Source: Solirubrobacter deserti (GTDB lineage Bacteria; Actinomycetota; Thermoleophilia; Solirubrobacterales; Solirubrobacteraceae). From it: a stretch of DNA of 64,000 nt. Each line of letters opens with the position of its first letter. The stretch's first letter is position 1. Both the position numbers and the translations under genes were made by a program. The stretch lies in contig NZ_JAPCID010000010.1 in NCBI RefSeq assembly GCF_027587175.1, positions 105,544 to 169,543 on the forward strand, in the 5' to 3' direction. A model generated the notes under the pieces. That model had not been told where the DNA came from and searched no databases. It was given only the letters and a program-made list of their open reading frames with translations. This document shows positions 35,641 through 45,100 of the stretch, one piece after another.

Positions 35641-36408
35641 CTATGCGCGCAGCCGGTACCCGCGGTTGAACAGCCGCAGGTTGACCGTGAACAGGATCCC
35701 CGCCGCGACGGTGAGAAACAGCAGGGACAGCGCGATGTTGGTCTCGCTGTAGCCGATGAACCCGTAGCGGACGAGCCCGATCATGTAGTAGACCGGGTTG
35801 AACTGCGTGAGCGTCTCGAACGGCTCGGGCAGCAGCGTCGCCGAGTAGAAGACGCCGCCGAGGAAGATCAGCGGCTGCAGGATGAACGTCTGGTAGAAGC
35901 TCACGTCGTCGAACTGCTCCGCGCGCAGGCCGACGAGCACGCCCAGCTGGGAGAAGAAGAAGCCGACCAGGAACAGCGCGGGGATCAGGACGAGCACGTG
36001 CTCGACCGGCACGCCGACCAGGATCGACGAGGCGATGAACGTGAGCGTCGCGACGATCCCGCCGCGCAGGAAGCCGCCCAGCGAGAACGCGAGCAGCAGC
36101 TCGACGGGGGACGCGGGGGAGGACAGCTGGTCGTCGATCGAGCGCTGGAACTTCTGCTGGAGCAGCGAGGACGAGTTGTTTGAGAACGCGTTCGTCGCCC
36201 AGGCCATCATGATCAGGCCCGGGATGATGAAGACGACGTAGTCGACCCCGTGCAGCTGGTCGATGCGCGTCCCGAGCGCCGCGCCGAACACGGAGATGTA
36301 GAGGAACGTCTCCAGCAGCGGCGCGCCGACCGTCTGGCGCTTGATCTTGAAGAAGCGGTTGACCTCGCGCCGGACGAGCGTGAGGAAGCGGATCTGGGCG
36401 GGGCTCAT
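35641..36408 (-). CDS. ABC-2 type transporter permease
   Basis: 255 residues with six hydrophobic segments, including PLLETFLYISVFGAALGTRI, YVVFIIPGLIMMAWATNAF and VLVLIPALFLVGFFFSQLGV. The ABC-2 signature glycine/serine segment near FQTFILQPLIFLGGVFYSAT is the family's late-loop motif. The ATG overlaps the stop of the upstream ATPase gene (ATGA). The protein should act with the ATPase as a daunorubicin-type or lipid/polysaccharide exporter in the cytoplasmic membrane. The TAGG repeats at the stop codon (35630-35644) are just short sequence. Confidence 0.88.
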   Translation of the reverse strand: MSPAQIRFLTLVRREVNRFFKIKRQTVGAPLLETFLYISVFGAALGTRIDQLHGVDYVVFIIPGLIMMAWATNAFSNNSSSLLQQKFQRSIDDQLSSPASPVELLLAFSLGGFLRGGIVATLTFIASSILVGVPVEHVLVLIPALFLVGFFFSQLGVLVGLRAEQFDDVSFYQTFILQPLIFLGGVFYSATLLPEPFETLTQFNPVYYMIGLVRYGFIGYSETNIALSLLFLTVAAGILFTVNLRLFNRGYRLRA

Positions 36409-37166
36409 GCTTCGCTGCCGATGTGCGCGCGCGACAGCTCACCGCGGCCGACGAGCTTCAGATACGCGTCCTCGAGGTTGGTGACGCCGTACTCGCGGGC
36501 GAGGTCGGCGCTGGTCCCGGTCGCGACGATCTCACCGCCGTTGATGAAGCCGATCTTGTTGCACAGCTGCTCGGCTTCCTCGAGGTAGTGCGTCGTGAGC
36601 AGGATCGTGGTCCCCTCGGCGTTGATGCGCTGCACGTAGTGCCAGAGCTCGAGCCGCAGCTCGACGTCCACGCCCGCGGTCGGCTCGTCGAGGATCAGCA
36701 GCTTGGGCCGGTGCATCAACGCCCGCGCGAGGATCAGCCGGCGCTTCATGCCGCCCGACAGCGTGCGCGTACGCTGGTCCTTCTTGTCGCTGAGGCTGAA
36801 CGTCTCCAGCAGCTCCTGCGCGCGCTCGCGACGGTCCTTGCGGGTCATCCCGAAGTAGCCGCCGTGGAAGTCCAGCGACTCCTCGAGCGTGAGGAACCAG
36901 TCGAGGTTCGGCTCCTGCGGTGCGAGCCCGACCGCCAGCCGCGCGTCCCCGTAGTGGTGGATCGCGTCATGGCCGAAGACCTCGATCGCGCCCGAGGTCG
37001 GCTGCGCGAGGCCCGTCGTGCAGTGGATGAGCGTCGACTTGCCGGCGCCGTTGGGCCCGAGCAGGCCGTAGAACTCGCCCTCCTCGATCTCGAGCGAGAC
37101 GCCCTTGAGCGCCTCCGTGCCCGTCGGGTAACGCTTGACGAGGTCTTTTATTGCAAGTGCATACAT
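36405..37166 (-). CDS. ABC transporter ATP-binding protein (DrrA/ABC-2 class)
   Basis: 253 residues. Walker A is GLLGPNGAGKSTLIHCTTGL; the ABC signature is RTLSGGMKRRLILARALMHR; Walker B is LLILDEPTAGVD, with the H-loop TTHYLEEAEQLC. These place it in the ABC-2 export ATPases with DrrA-like order. It pairs with the permease encoded immediately downstream (overlapping ATGA). Its ATG at 37166 is divergent from the sigma factor gene at 37226, with 59 bp between; a promoter for both may lie there. Confidence 0.92.
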   Translation of the reverse strand: MYALAIKDLVKRYPTGTEALKGVSLEIEEGEFYGLLGPNGAGKSTLIHCTTGLAQPTSGAIEVFGHDAIHHYGDARLAVGLAPQEPNLDWFLTLEESLDFHGGYFGMTRKDRRERAQELLETFSLSDKKDQRTRTLSGGMKRRLILARALMHRPKLLILDEPTAGVDVELRLELWHYVQRINAEGTTILLTTHYLEEAEQLCNKIGFINGGEIVATGTSADLAREYGVTNLEDAYLKLVGRGELSRAHIGSEA

Positions 37167-37225
37167 CTGGCGCGGGACGTTCTAGCAGGGTGATGAGTTT
37201 TCCGGCAGAACCCCGTCAGAGAGGT

Positions 37226-38155
37226 ATGACAGTTGCGGAACTGAAGGACGAGCGCGCGTTCGCCGGCGTGGTGGAGCGCCACCGTCGCGAGCTGCACGTC
37301 CACTGCTACCGGATGCTCGGGTCCTACGAGGAGGCGGAGGATCTCACGCAGGAGACGTTCCTGCGCGCGTGGCGCAAGCGTGAGACGTACGCGCAGCGGG
37401 CTTCGCTGCGCGCCTGGCTGTACCGGATCGCGACCAACGCGTGCCTGGACGCGCTCGAGAAGCGGCCGAAGACGCCTTCGCCGAACGGGGAGATCACCTG
37501 GCTGCAGCCGTACCCGGACACGGCCGCGCCGGCCGATGAGGACGTGTTCGCGCGCGAGACGATCGAGCTCGCGTTCATGGTCGCGATCCAGCATCTGCCG
37601 CCGCAGTCGCGGGCCGTGCTGATCCTGCGCGACGTGCTGGGTTGGCGGGCGCGCGACGTGGCCGAGTTGCTGGAGACGACCGAGGCCGCGGTCAACAGCG
37701 CGCTGCAGCGGGCCCGCGCGGTGCTCAAGGAGCACCTGCCCAAAGAACGCGGCGAGTGGGCGGCGGCGGGCAGCGCCCAGGAGCGGGAGCTGCTCGAGCG
37801 CTACATGGCGCTGACCGAGTCCGGCGACGCGCGCGGGCTCAAGGCGCTCATGCGCGAGGACGTGCGCTTCTCGATGCCGCCGGAGGACGAGGTCCTCGTC
37901 GGGCGCGAGGTCGTCGTCGAGGGCTGGATCAGTGGCGGGTTCGGCTCGCCCGAGCTCGGCGCATTCAAGTGCGCGCTGGGGCGCGCGAACCAGCAGCCGG
38001 GGGTCGTCAACTACCTGCGCAAGCCGGGCATGGACACGTACGAGCTGACGTCGATCGACGTGCTCCGGATCGAGGACGGCCTCGTCGCCGAGATCGTCAC
38101 CTTCTACGGGCCGGCGCTGAAGCCGTTCGAGCTGCCGCGTACGCTGCCGGGGTGA
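37226..38155 (+). CDS. Sigma-70 family ECF sigma factor with C-terminal SnoaL-like domain (SigX5/TIGR02960-like)
   Basis: About 309 residues. Region 2 is RRELHVHCYRMLGSYEEAED with LTQETFLRAWRKRET; region 4 is LPPQSRAVLILRDVLGWRAR with DVAELLETTEAAVNSALQRA. The C-terminal 110 residues (ALTESGDARGLKALMREDVR, PGVVNYLRKPGMDTYELTSI) form a SnoaL-like / NTF2-type domain that is found fused to this class of sigma factor and is thought to regulate it intramolecularly. The ATG at 37226 is chosen (family-like N-terminus MTVAELKDERAFAGV); ATG 37193 is an alternative. Its last bases overlap the GTG of the inositol-phosphatase-like gene (GTGA). Confidence 0.85.
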   Translation: MTVAELKDERAFAGVVERHRRELHVHCYRMLGSYEEAEDLTQETFLRAWRKRETYAQRASLRAWLYRIATNACLDALEKRPKTPSPNGEITWLQPYPDTAAPADEDVFARETIELAFMVAIQHLPPQSRAVLILRDVLGWRARDVAELLETTEAAVNSALQRARAVLKEHLPKERGEWAAAGSAQERELLERYMALTESGDARGLKALMREDVRFSMPPEDEVLVGREVVVEGWISGGFGSPELGAFKCALGRANQQPGVVNYLRKPGMDTYELTSIDVLRIEDGLVAEIVTFYGPALKPFELPRTLPG

Positions 38156-38919
38156 GCACGGATGAACTGCGGGCCGCGGCGCACGCGGCGGTCGACGAAG
38201 CGGTCACGGTCCTGCGCGACGGGCGCGGGGAGCCGCTGGCGCGGATCGGAAAGGCGGCCAAGGACTTCCTGACCGAGGTGGACCTCGCGTCGGAGGCGGC
38301 GCTGAAGGCGGCGCTCGCGAAGTCCACGCCAGAGATCGGCTTCTACGGCGAGGAGGGCGGCGGCGCGGACCTGCACCGCGGGCGCGTGTGGGTCGCCGAC
38401 CCGCTCGACGGCACGATCAACTACGCCACCGGCAGCCCGCTGTGCGGCGTGATGCTCGGGCTGCTCGAGGACGGCGAGCCGGTGCTGGGCGTGATCGACC
38501 TCCCGTTCCTGGGCGTGCGCACCGACGGCGGCGCGGTGGTGGACGTCGACGGCTTCGACGAGGCGATCGTCGGCATGGGTGACGCGTTCCACCAGGGCGG
38601 TGGCGAGCGTCTCGACGCCTACCTGCGCCTGACGATGGACGTGCACCGGCGCGCGCTGCGCTTCCGTTGCGTCGGCTCGGCCGCCGTGCTGTGGACGTGG
38701 CTGGCGACCGGCTCGATCCAGGGCATGCTGCTCGCCCACAACAACCCGTACGACGTCGTCGCGGGCCACGCGATCGCGCGCGCGTCCGGCGCCGTGGTCA
38801 CCGACTACGCGGGCGCGCCGCTGACGCTCGACGCGCCGGGCGCGCTGGCCGCCGCGCCGTCGGTGCACGGCGAGCTGGTCGCGGCCGCCCGAGAGCTCGC
38901 TTCGTCAACTCCTGGTTGA
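38152..38919 (+). CDS. Inositol-monophosphatase-family phosphatase
   Basis: 255 residues. Metal-binding motifs are seen as GEEGGGADLHRG and VADPLDGTINYATG (canonical DPIDGT), followed by GSAAVLWTWLATG and YDVVAGHAIARASGAV (canonical WDxAAG, here with Tyr and Val). It should hydrolyse phosphate monoesters (inositol phosphates, 3'-phosphoadenosine phosphate or a sugar-phosphate) with Mg2+. The start is a GTG overlapping the stop of the sigma gene. The Trp to Tyr and Ala to Val changes in the last motif are mild. The stop lies inside an inverted repeat (38904-38920). Confidence 0.85.
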   Translation: MSTDELRAAAHAAVDEAVTVLRDGRGEPLARIGKAAKDFLTEVDLASEAALKAALAKSTPEIGFYGEEGGGADLHRGRVWVADPLDGTINYATGSPLCGVMLGLLEDGEPVLGVIDLPFLGVRTDGGAVVDVDGFDEAIVGMGDAFHQGGGERLDAYLRLTMDVHRRALRFRCVGSAAVLWTWLATGSIQGMLLAHNNPYDVVAGHAIARASGAVVTDYAGAPLTLDAPGALAAAPSVHGELVAAARELASSTPG

Positions 38920-39166
38920 CAAATCGAGCGCTCGCCGCAGGTACTGCCTCCCGGGCCGCCGCGAACGTGCTCACCCCGGGCTCGCGCACCAGCGCCTCGA
39001 CCGCCTCCGGCTCGACGCGCACGAGCAGCCCGCCCGTGCTCATCTCGCACACCGCCACGTTGCCCTGCAGCATCCACGCCAGCCCGCCGAACATCTTCTT
39101 CTCCACCACGGCGGGGTGAGCGGCGATCACCTCGCGAACGCGGTCGGCCAGGTCCATGCGCGGCAT
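38798..39166 (-). CDS. TfoX N-terminal-domain-like protein, apparently truncated
   Basis: The first 70 residues match the TfoX N-terminal domain: VREVIAAHPAVVEKKMFGGL, AWMLQGNVAVCEMSTGGLLV and RVEPEAVEALVREPGVSTF. The usual C-terminal part of that domain (a Gly-Arg-Pro-Met turn and about 40 further residues) is missing in this frame and I cannot find it in the other two. The frame instead continues through a low-complexity Arg/Ala tail antisense to the inositol-phosphatase-like gene. It may be a decayed gene; the ATG may be 39166 or 39157. The annotation is that of a remnant. Confidence 0.55.
   Translation of the reverse strand: MPRMDLADRVREVIAAHPAVVEKKMFGGLAWMLQGNVAVCEMSTGGLLVRVEPEAVEALVREPGVSTFAAAREAVPAASARFVNQELTKRALGRPRPARRAPTARRPARPARRASAARPRSR
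38904..38920 (+). repeat. Inverted repeat at the stop codon of the inositol-phosphatase-like gene
   Basis: GTCAAC (38904-38909) and GTTGAC (38915-38920) are perfect inverted arms separated by TCCTG; the TGA stop (38917-38919) lies in the right arm. It could act as a transcription end between the convergent genes, or be incidental. Confidence 0.3.
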
Positions 39167-39241
39167 CGTACGCGGGGCGCGGCGTCACAACACTCGTCCA
39201 AAGCATCAAGTTTCACGGCGTCCCGGCCGATTCGGGGTCCA

Positions 39242-41368
39242 GTGGTCCTCGTGCTCGTAGCCGGATTGCCGGTCCTCGCCGCCGCCCTGGCGGTGCTCGT
39301 GCGCGCGCTGCGGCGGCCGGACGACCGTGGCGCGTGGCTGGCGCTCGGGATCGCGGTGGCCGTCCAGGCCGTCGGCGCGGTCTGGCTCGCATGGCCGGGC
39401 GGCGGCTCGAACTTCCCCGCGCCCGCCGACGGCGTCCTGCTCGCGTTCTTCCCCGCCGTGTTCGCCGCCGCGCTGCTGTTCGCGCGCCGGCGGCTCGTGC
39501 GGATCAACGCCGCGCTCTGGCTGGACGCCGCGATCGGCGCGCTCGGTGCCGCGGCGATCGTCACGCAGGTGCTCGGGGAGGCGGCCGACCGGGCGACCGG
39601 CGGCGGCTGGCCGAGCGTGGTCGCGCTGCTGTACCCGATGTTCGACGTGATGCTGGTGGTCATGGTGCTCGTCGCCGTGACGCTGCGCGGGTGGCGCGTG
39701 AGCCCGGTGTGGCTGCTGCTCGGCGTGGGGCTGCTCGCGCACGTCGCCGCCGACGTCGGCTACGCGTCGGCCGGGTTCGCCGGCCAGCAGCGCCCGCTGT
39801 GGGTGCCGGTGCTCGGCCTGCTGTCGCCGCTGCTGATCGCGGCCGCCGCGCTGCTGCCCGCGCTCCAGCCGCGCCGGGTCGCGCTGGTGGGCTGGCGCAC
39901 GCTGATCACCCCGAGCGTGCTGACGCTCGTCGCCGGCGGCCTGCTCGTCGCCGACCACTTCAACAACGCGAGCACGGCCGCGGTGCTGCTCGCCGCCGCG
40001 ACGCTCGTCGCCGCGCTGCTGCGGATGGCGCTCACGTTCGTGGAGAACACGGCGCTGCACCACTCACGCGCGCTGGCGCTGACCGACGAGCTGACCGGGC
40101 TCGCGAACCGGCGCGCGTTCCACGAGCGGCTGCGCGCGGAGCTCACCGGCGAGGGCCGGCTCGCGGTCGCGATGGTCGACCTGGACCGCTTCAAGGACCT
40201 CAACGACACGCTCGGCCATCACGCGGGCGACGCGCTGCTGGTCAAGCTGGGCGAGCGCCTGAACCACACCGTCGGCGACGCCGGCCTGGTGGCCCGGCTG
40301 GGCGGTGACGAGTTCGCGCTCCTGCTCCCGGGGGCGAACCTCGCGCACGCCGCGGACATCGGACGCCAGATCGGCGCCGCCCTGCAGGCGCCGTTCGAGG
40401 TCGACGGCCTCGAGGTCGTGATGGACGCGAGCGTCGGCGCGGCGCTCTACCCCGAGCACGGCACCACCGCGAGCGAGCTGCTGCAGCGCGCGGACGTCGC
40501 CATGTACCAGGCCAAGGACGCGCGCACCGGCTTCCAGGGCTACGATCCGTCGCGCGACCGCCACTCGCGCGAGCGCCTGCAGCTGATCGCGGAGCTGCGC
40601 CACGCGCTCGAGCGCGACGAGCTCGTCTTACACTACCAGCCGAAGGTCAACCTCAGCACCGGCCTGGTGGACGGCGTCGAGGCGCTCGTGCGCTGGCAGC
40701 ACCCCGTGCACGGCCTGCGCGGCCCGGGCGCGTTCCTGCCGCACGCCGAGCACACCGCGCTCATGCGCCCGCTCACGCTGCACGTGCTCGAGACCGCTCT
40801 CAGCCAGCTCGCCGCGTGGCGCGCGGACGGCCTGGAGCTGCACATGGCGGTCAACCTCGCCGTCCAGAACCTGCTGGACCTGCGCACGCCGGGCCAGATC
40901 GCGCGGGCGCTGGACAAGCACGGCGTGCCGCCGCACTCGCTCACCCTCGAGGTCACCGAGTCGCTGATGCTCCACGACCCGCAGCGCGCCGGCGAGGTGC
41001 TCGCGGACCTGTCGCAGCTCGGCGTCGGGCTGGCGCTCGACGACTTCGGCACGGGCTATTCCTCGCTCGAGCACCTCAAGCGGCTGCCGGTGAACGAGCT
41101 CAAGATCGACAAGTCGTTCGTGATGGCGATGGACCGCGACCCGGCGGACCGCGCGATCGTCGCCTCCACCGCCGCGCTCGGCCGCTCGCTCGGGCTGCGC
41201 GTCGTGGCCGAGGGCGTCGAGTCGCACGCCTCGGCGTCCGTGCTGGCCGCGATCGGCTGCGACCTCGCCCAGGGCTTCCACTACTCTCCGCCGGTGCCCG
41301 CCGACCAGCTTCCCGCGCTCGTACGCGCGGCCCGCGACGCGCAGCTGGGCGTCGCTCGCCTGACTTGA
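39242..41368 (+). CDS. Membrane-anchored bifunctional GGDEF-EAL cyclic-di-GMP protein
   Basis: 708 residues from a GTG at 39242 preceded by a GGGG stretch. The N-terminal third has about eight hydrophobic helices (VLVLVAGLPVLAAALAVLVR, LLAFFPAVFAAALLFARRRL). The GGDEF domain begins near 275 (ALTDELTGLANRRAFHERLR) and holds the catalytic motif LGGDEFALLLP near 353, so cyclase activity is expected. The EAL domain follows (EALVRWQHPVHGLRGPGAFL near 478; DDFGTGYSSLEHLKRLPVNE; ELKIDKSFVMAMDRDP), with the metal residues present, so it may also hydrolyse c-di-GMP. It ends coupled to the methyltransferase gene. Confidence 0.9.
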   Translation: MVLVLVAGLPVLAAALAVLVRALRRPDDRGAWLALGIAVAVQAVGAVWLAWPGGGSNFPAPADGVLLAFFPAVFAAALLFARRRLVRINAALWLDAAIGALGAAAIVTQVLGEAADRATGGGWPSVVALLYPMFDVMLVVMVLVAVTLRGWRVSPVWLLLGVGLLAHVAADVGYASAGFAGQQRPLWVPVLGLLSPLLIAAAALLPALQPRRVALVGWRTLITPSVLTLVAGGLLVADHFNNASTAAVLLAAATLVAALLRMALTFVENTALHHSRALALTDELTGLANRRAFHERLRAELTGEGRLAVAMVDLDRFKDLNDTLGHHAGDALLVKLGERLNHTVGDAGLVARLGGDEFALLLPGANLAHAADIGRQIGAALQAPFEVDGLEVVMDASVGAALYPEHGTTASELLQRADVAMYQAKDARTGFQGYDPSRDRHSRERLQLIAELRHALERDELVLHYQPKVNLSTGLVDGVEALVRWQHPVHGLRGPGAFLPHAEHTALMRPLTLHVLETALSQLAAWRADGLELHMAVNLAVQNLLDLRTPGQIARALDKHGVPPHSLTLEVTESLMLHDPQRAGEVLADLSQLGVGLALDDFGTGYSSLEHLKRLPVNELKIDKSFVMAMDRDPADRAIVASTAALGRSLGLRVVAEGVESHASASVLAAIGCDLAQGFHYSPPVPADQLPALVRAARDAQLGVARLT

Positions 41369-42108
41369 CCGACGAGCTCGTCGCGCTGCTGATGCGCAAC
41401 GGGTTCGTGGCTCCGGAGGAGGAGGCCGCGGAGCTGCGCGCGGCCTCCCGCGGGAATCTCGACGAGCTCGTGGCGCGGCGCCTGACCGGCGAGCCGTTGG
41501 CGTGGATCACCGGCAGCGTCGAGTTCTGCGGGCGCACGCTCCGCATCGCGCCCGGCGTCTACGTGCCGCGCTGGCACACCGAGTCGGTCGCGTGGCGGGC
41601 CGTGGAGCGGATGCCGCGCGGCGGCCGCGGCCTGGACCTGTGCACGGGCTCGGGCGCGATCGCCGCCGTGCTGATGGCCGAGCGCGACGCGCGCATGGTC
41701 GCGACCGACCTGGACCCGAAGTGCGTCGCGTGCGCGCGGGTCAACGGCGTCGACGCGCACGTGGCCGATCTGTTCGAAGGCGTCGAAGGCCCGTTCGACG
41801 TCGTGACCGCCGTCGTGCCCTACGTGCCCACCGCCGACCTGCCGCTGCTGCAGCGCGACACGTTCACGTTCGAGACGCCGCTGGCCTACGACGGCGGCGC
41901 GGACGGGCTCGACCTCGCCCGCCGCGCGGTCGAAGGCGCGCGACGCGTGCTGCGCCCCGGCGGCGCGCTGGTGCTCGAGCTCGGCGGCCGCCAGCCCGAG
42001 ACGCTTGCGCTCGACGGCTTCACCGACATCAGGACCATCCGGGACGAGGAGGGGGATCCGAGAGGGCTGGAGGCGACAGCGTCGACTCCGTCACCGACGC
42101 GGCAGTGA
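41365..42108 (+). CDS. PrmC/HemK-like methyltransferase with altered NPPY motif
   Basis: 247 residues starting at a TTG that overlaps the stop of the GGDEF-EAL gene (TTGA). The SAM site is GRGLDLCTGSGAIAAVLMAE and the second motif is MVATDLDPKCVACARVNGVD. The catalytic Asn-Pro-Pro-Tyr motif of glutamine N5-methyltransferases is here TAVVPYVPTADLPLL, so the Asn and first Pro are replaced by Val. Actinobacterial relatives more often keep NVPYVPT. The modified target is therefore doubtful. Its 3' end overlaps the convergent kinase gene by 80 bp. Confidence 0.8.
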   Translation: MTDELVALLMRNGFVAPEEEAAELRAASRGNLDELVARRLTGEPLAWITGSVEFCGRTLRIAPGVYVPRWHTESVAWRAVERMPRGGRGLDLCTGSGAIAAVLMAERDARMVATDLDPKCVACARVNGVDAHVADLFEGVEGPFDVVTAVVPYVPTADLPLLQRDTFTFETPLAYDGGADGLDLARRAVEGARRVLRPGGALVLELGGRQPETLALDGFTDIRTIRDEEGDPRGLEATASTPSPTRQ

Positions 42109-45100
42109 GGTGCTCGCCGCCGGACCGCTGCGCGTACTCCATCCGCGTCAACCGCAGCGCCTGCGCGTGGCCCTGGTTGCGTTCGAGCGCGCGCTCGAAG
42201 TGCTGGGCGGCGAGCGCGCGGTTCCCGCGCACCGCCGCGAGCGACCCGAGGTGACGCTCGACCGAGCCCGCGTTGGCCGCCAGCGCGTGTTGGACCATCC
42301 GCTCGCGGTGCGGCAGCAGCAGCGCGTACAGGCGCTCGGCGCGCGGTGCGTCGGCGAGCAGCGTGGCCGCCGTCGCGAGCAGGCTGATCGTCGTCAACCA
42401 CACCATGTCGCGCGGGATCGTGGCCTCGTCGAGCGTGGCGTACAGCGCCGCGCCGCGCTCACGTTCCCCGCAGACGAGCAGGCCGACGGCGAAGGCCGCG
42501 CGCCACACGGGCAGGTCGAGCGGCTCCACGGCGTCCAGGAACTCGGGAAGCCGCCCCTGCTGGAGGCGCAGCGTCATCAGCTGCGCGAGCCGGATCAGCT
42601 CCGCGTCCGGCGCGGCGGCGCGCACGCCGAGCGCGTGGGCGCGATCGATGAGGCGCTCGACGTCGCCGGTGCGGTCGGCCATCTGCGCCCAGATCGCGTC
42701 CCAGACCGCGGCGAGGTGCCGGAACAGCGGCTGGTGCAGCTCGTCCGCGAGCTGGACGAGGGCGTCGTGCTGCTCGCGCGCCTCCACGACGCGCCCCGCC
42801 TCCATCAGGTCGAACACGAACCAGAAGCGCCCGAGCGCGAGCAGCTCCGGGTCCTCGAGCGCGATCAGCTCCTCGGCGAGCTCCAGGCGTTCGTCGAGGT
42901 GGGTGATGTCCAGCAGCGCCCCGTGGCGGGCGAGCAGCGTCTCGCCGCTGCGCTCGAGCGCGAGCGCGTCGGCGGAGAGCTGGAGCGTGCGCTCGGCCTG
43001 GCCGGCGAAGTGCAGGGCGGTCGCGAGGCGCGCCTTCACGCGGGCGCGCAGCGGGGAGTCGGCGAGGTGCGCGTCGGCCTCCTCGAGCAGCGCGATGCCG
43101 GCCGGGTCGAGCACGGCGGACGCGGCCTGGCGTGCGTTGAAGCCGAGCGCGGCGCGCGCGAGCGCCTCGCGGTCGCCGGTCTCGCGGGCGCGGGCGGCCG
43201 CTTCCTGGAAGGTCGCGCGGAACGCGGGGTCGCCCGTGCGCAGCTCGGCGGTGCCGAGGGCGAGCAGGACATCCAGCCGCTCCGGGCGCAGCTCGCGCGC
43301 GTGCCGGTAGTGGAGGACCGCGGCCTCGTGCTCGGCCTCGTGCGCCGCGCGCAGCTCGTACGTGAACGCGCGCTGCGGGTCCAGGTGGCGCGCGGCGAAG
43401 AAGTGACGCGCGAGCTCGGCGGCGGTGATGCCGGGTGTGCGTTCGAGGGCCTCGCCGATGCTGCGGTGCAGGCGCGTGCGGCGCGCGTTGCTCATGTCAC
43501 CGGCGAGCGTCTCGCGCACGAGCGCGTGCGCGAAGCGGAAGTGGTCGACGGCCTCGCCGTCGCGCACGAGCCCCTGCGCGGACGCCTCCTCGACCGCTTC
43601 CAGCGCGTGTTCGGCCAGGGTCTCCAGCACGTCCAGGCGGAAGTCGTGCCCGATCACGGCGGCGACCGTGAGCGCGGCGCGCGTGGGTTCGGAGAGCGAA
43701 GCGAGCCGGCGCGAGACGACGTCGCGGATGCTGACGGGCAGGCCGTCGGCGCGCAGCGTCTCACGCGCGAAGAACGGGTTGCCGCCCGTGCGCTCGTGCA
43801 GGTTCTCCGGCTCGCGCTCGCCGAGCGCCTCCACGAACGCGGACAGCTCGCGGCGCTCGAGGCCGCCCAACGTCAGGCGCTCGGCCGCGGGCAGCCGGTG
43901 GCCGGGTGTCGCGGTGGCGAGGATCAGCAGCTCGCCCGGCTCCTCCAGCACGTGCGCGAGCAGCTGGAGCGTGGACGGCGCCGCCCAGTGCAGATCGTCG
44001 AGGATGAGCACGGTGGGGCGCTCGGCGAGCCGGCGCGCGACCGCGTCGAAGTAGGCGAAGCGGTCGCTCTCGCTGATGTCGGGCAGGGCCATCGCGAACG
44101 GCTGGTACGGCAGCAGGGACTCGGGGTCGCAGCGGCCGTAGAGGACGGTCGCGCCGGCGGCGTGCGCGTCGCGGGCGGCCTCGGCGGCCAGGCGCGTCTT
44201 GCCGATCCCCGGCTCGCCCTCGATCACGACGAAGCGCCGCTTCCCGCGCAGCGCCGCGATCCGCTCGCGCAGCTCGGCGCGGCCGACGAACGGCTCGGAG
44301 CCCGTCTCGTTGAGCAGCGCGCGCGGCAGCGGGGCGGCCGCGGGAGCGACGCGCGTACGCCCGCCTCCGAGGGCGGCGAGCGCCGCCTGGCCGAACGCGC
44401 CGGCGCTCGGGAAGCGGTCCTCCGGGCGCTTGGCCAGCGCCTGGCGGATGACCGGGCCGAGCGGGCCCTCGACATGCGGCACCGGCGCGCCCAGGTGCGC
44501 GTACAGCTTGGCCGCGGGCGTGTCCCGAGGAAACGGCACCTCGCCCGTGACGGCCTCATAGAGCACGCAGCCGAGCGCGTAGACGTCCGCGCGCGCGTCG
44601 ATCTCGCCATCCTCGAGCTGCTCGGGCGCCGTGTAGTCGAACGTGCCGATCAGCGTGCCCGGCTCGGTGATGCGGGTGGTGGCGCGCAGGTCGCGCTGGA
44701 GGCCGAAGTCGGTCAGCAGCGCGTGCTCGCCGTCGAGCAGGACGTTGGCGGGCTTGACGTCGCGGTGCACGACGCCGAAGTGGTGCGCGGCGTCGAGGGC
44801 GCGCGCGACCTGGACGATGATGTGCGTCGCGTGCGTCGGGGAGAGCCGGCGGTGGCGCTCGATCAGGTGCGCGAGGTCGACACCGTCGACGAAGCGCATC
44901 GTCACGTACAGGTGCCCGTCCTCCTCGCCGGCCGTGTAGACGGGGATCAGGTTCGGGTGGTGCAGGCTCGCCGCCACCTCACACTCGCGCTGGAAGCGGA
45001 TCCGGAACTCGCCGTCCTTGGATTGCTCGGGCGCGATCACCTTCAGCGCGACCTCACGCTTGAGGCGCGCGTCGAACGCGCGGTAGACGATCCCCATGCC

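Noticed and set aside
35630..35644. TAGG/CCTA tandem repeats at the permease stop
   Set aside because: Only three copies; too short to be a functional satellite.
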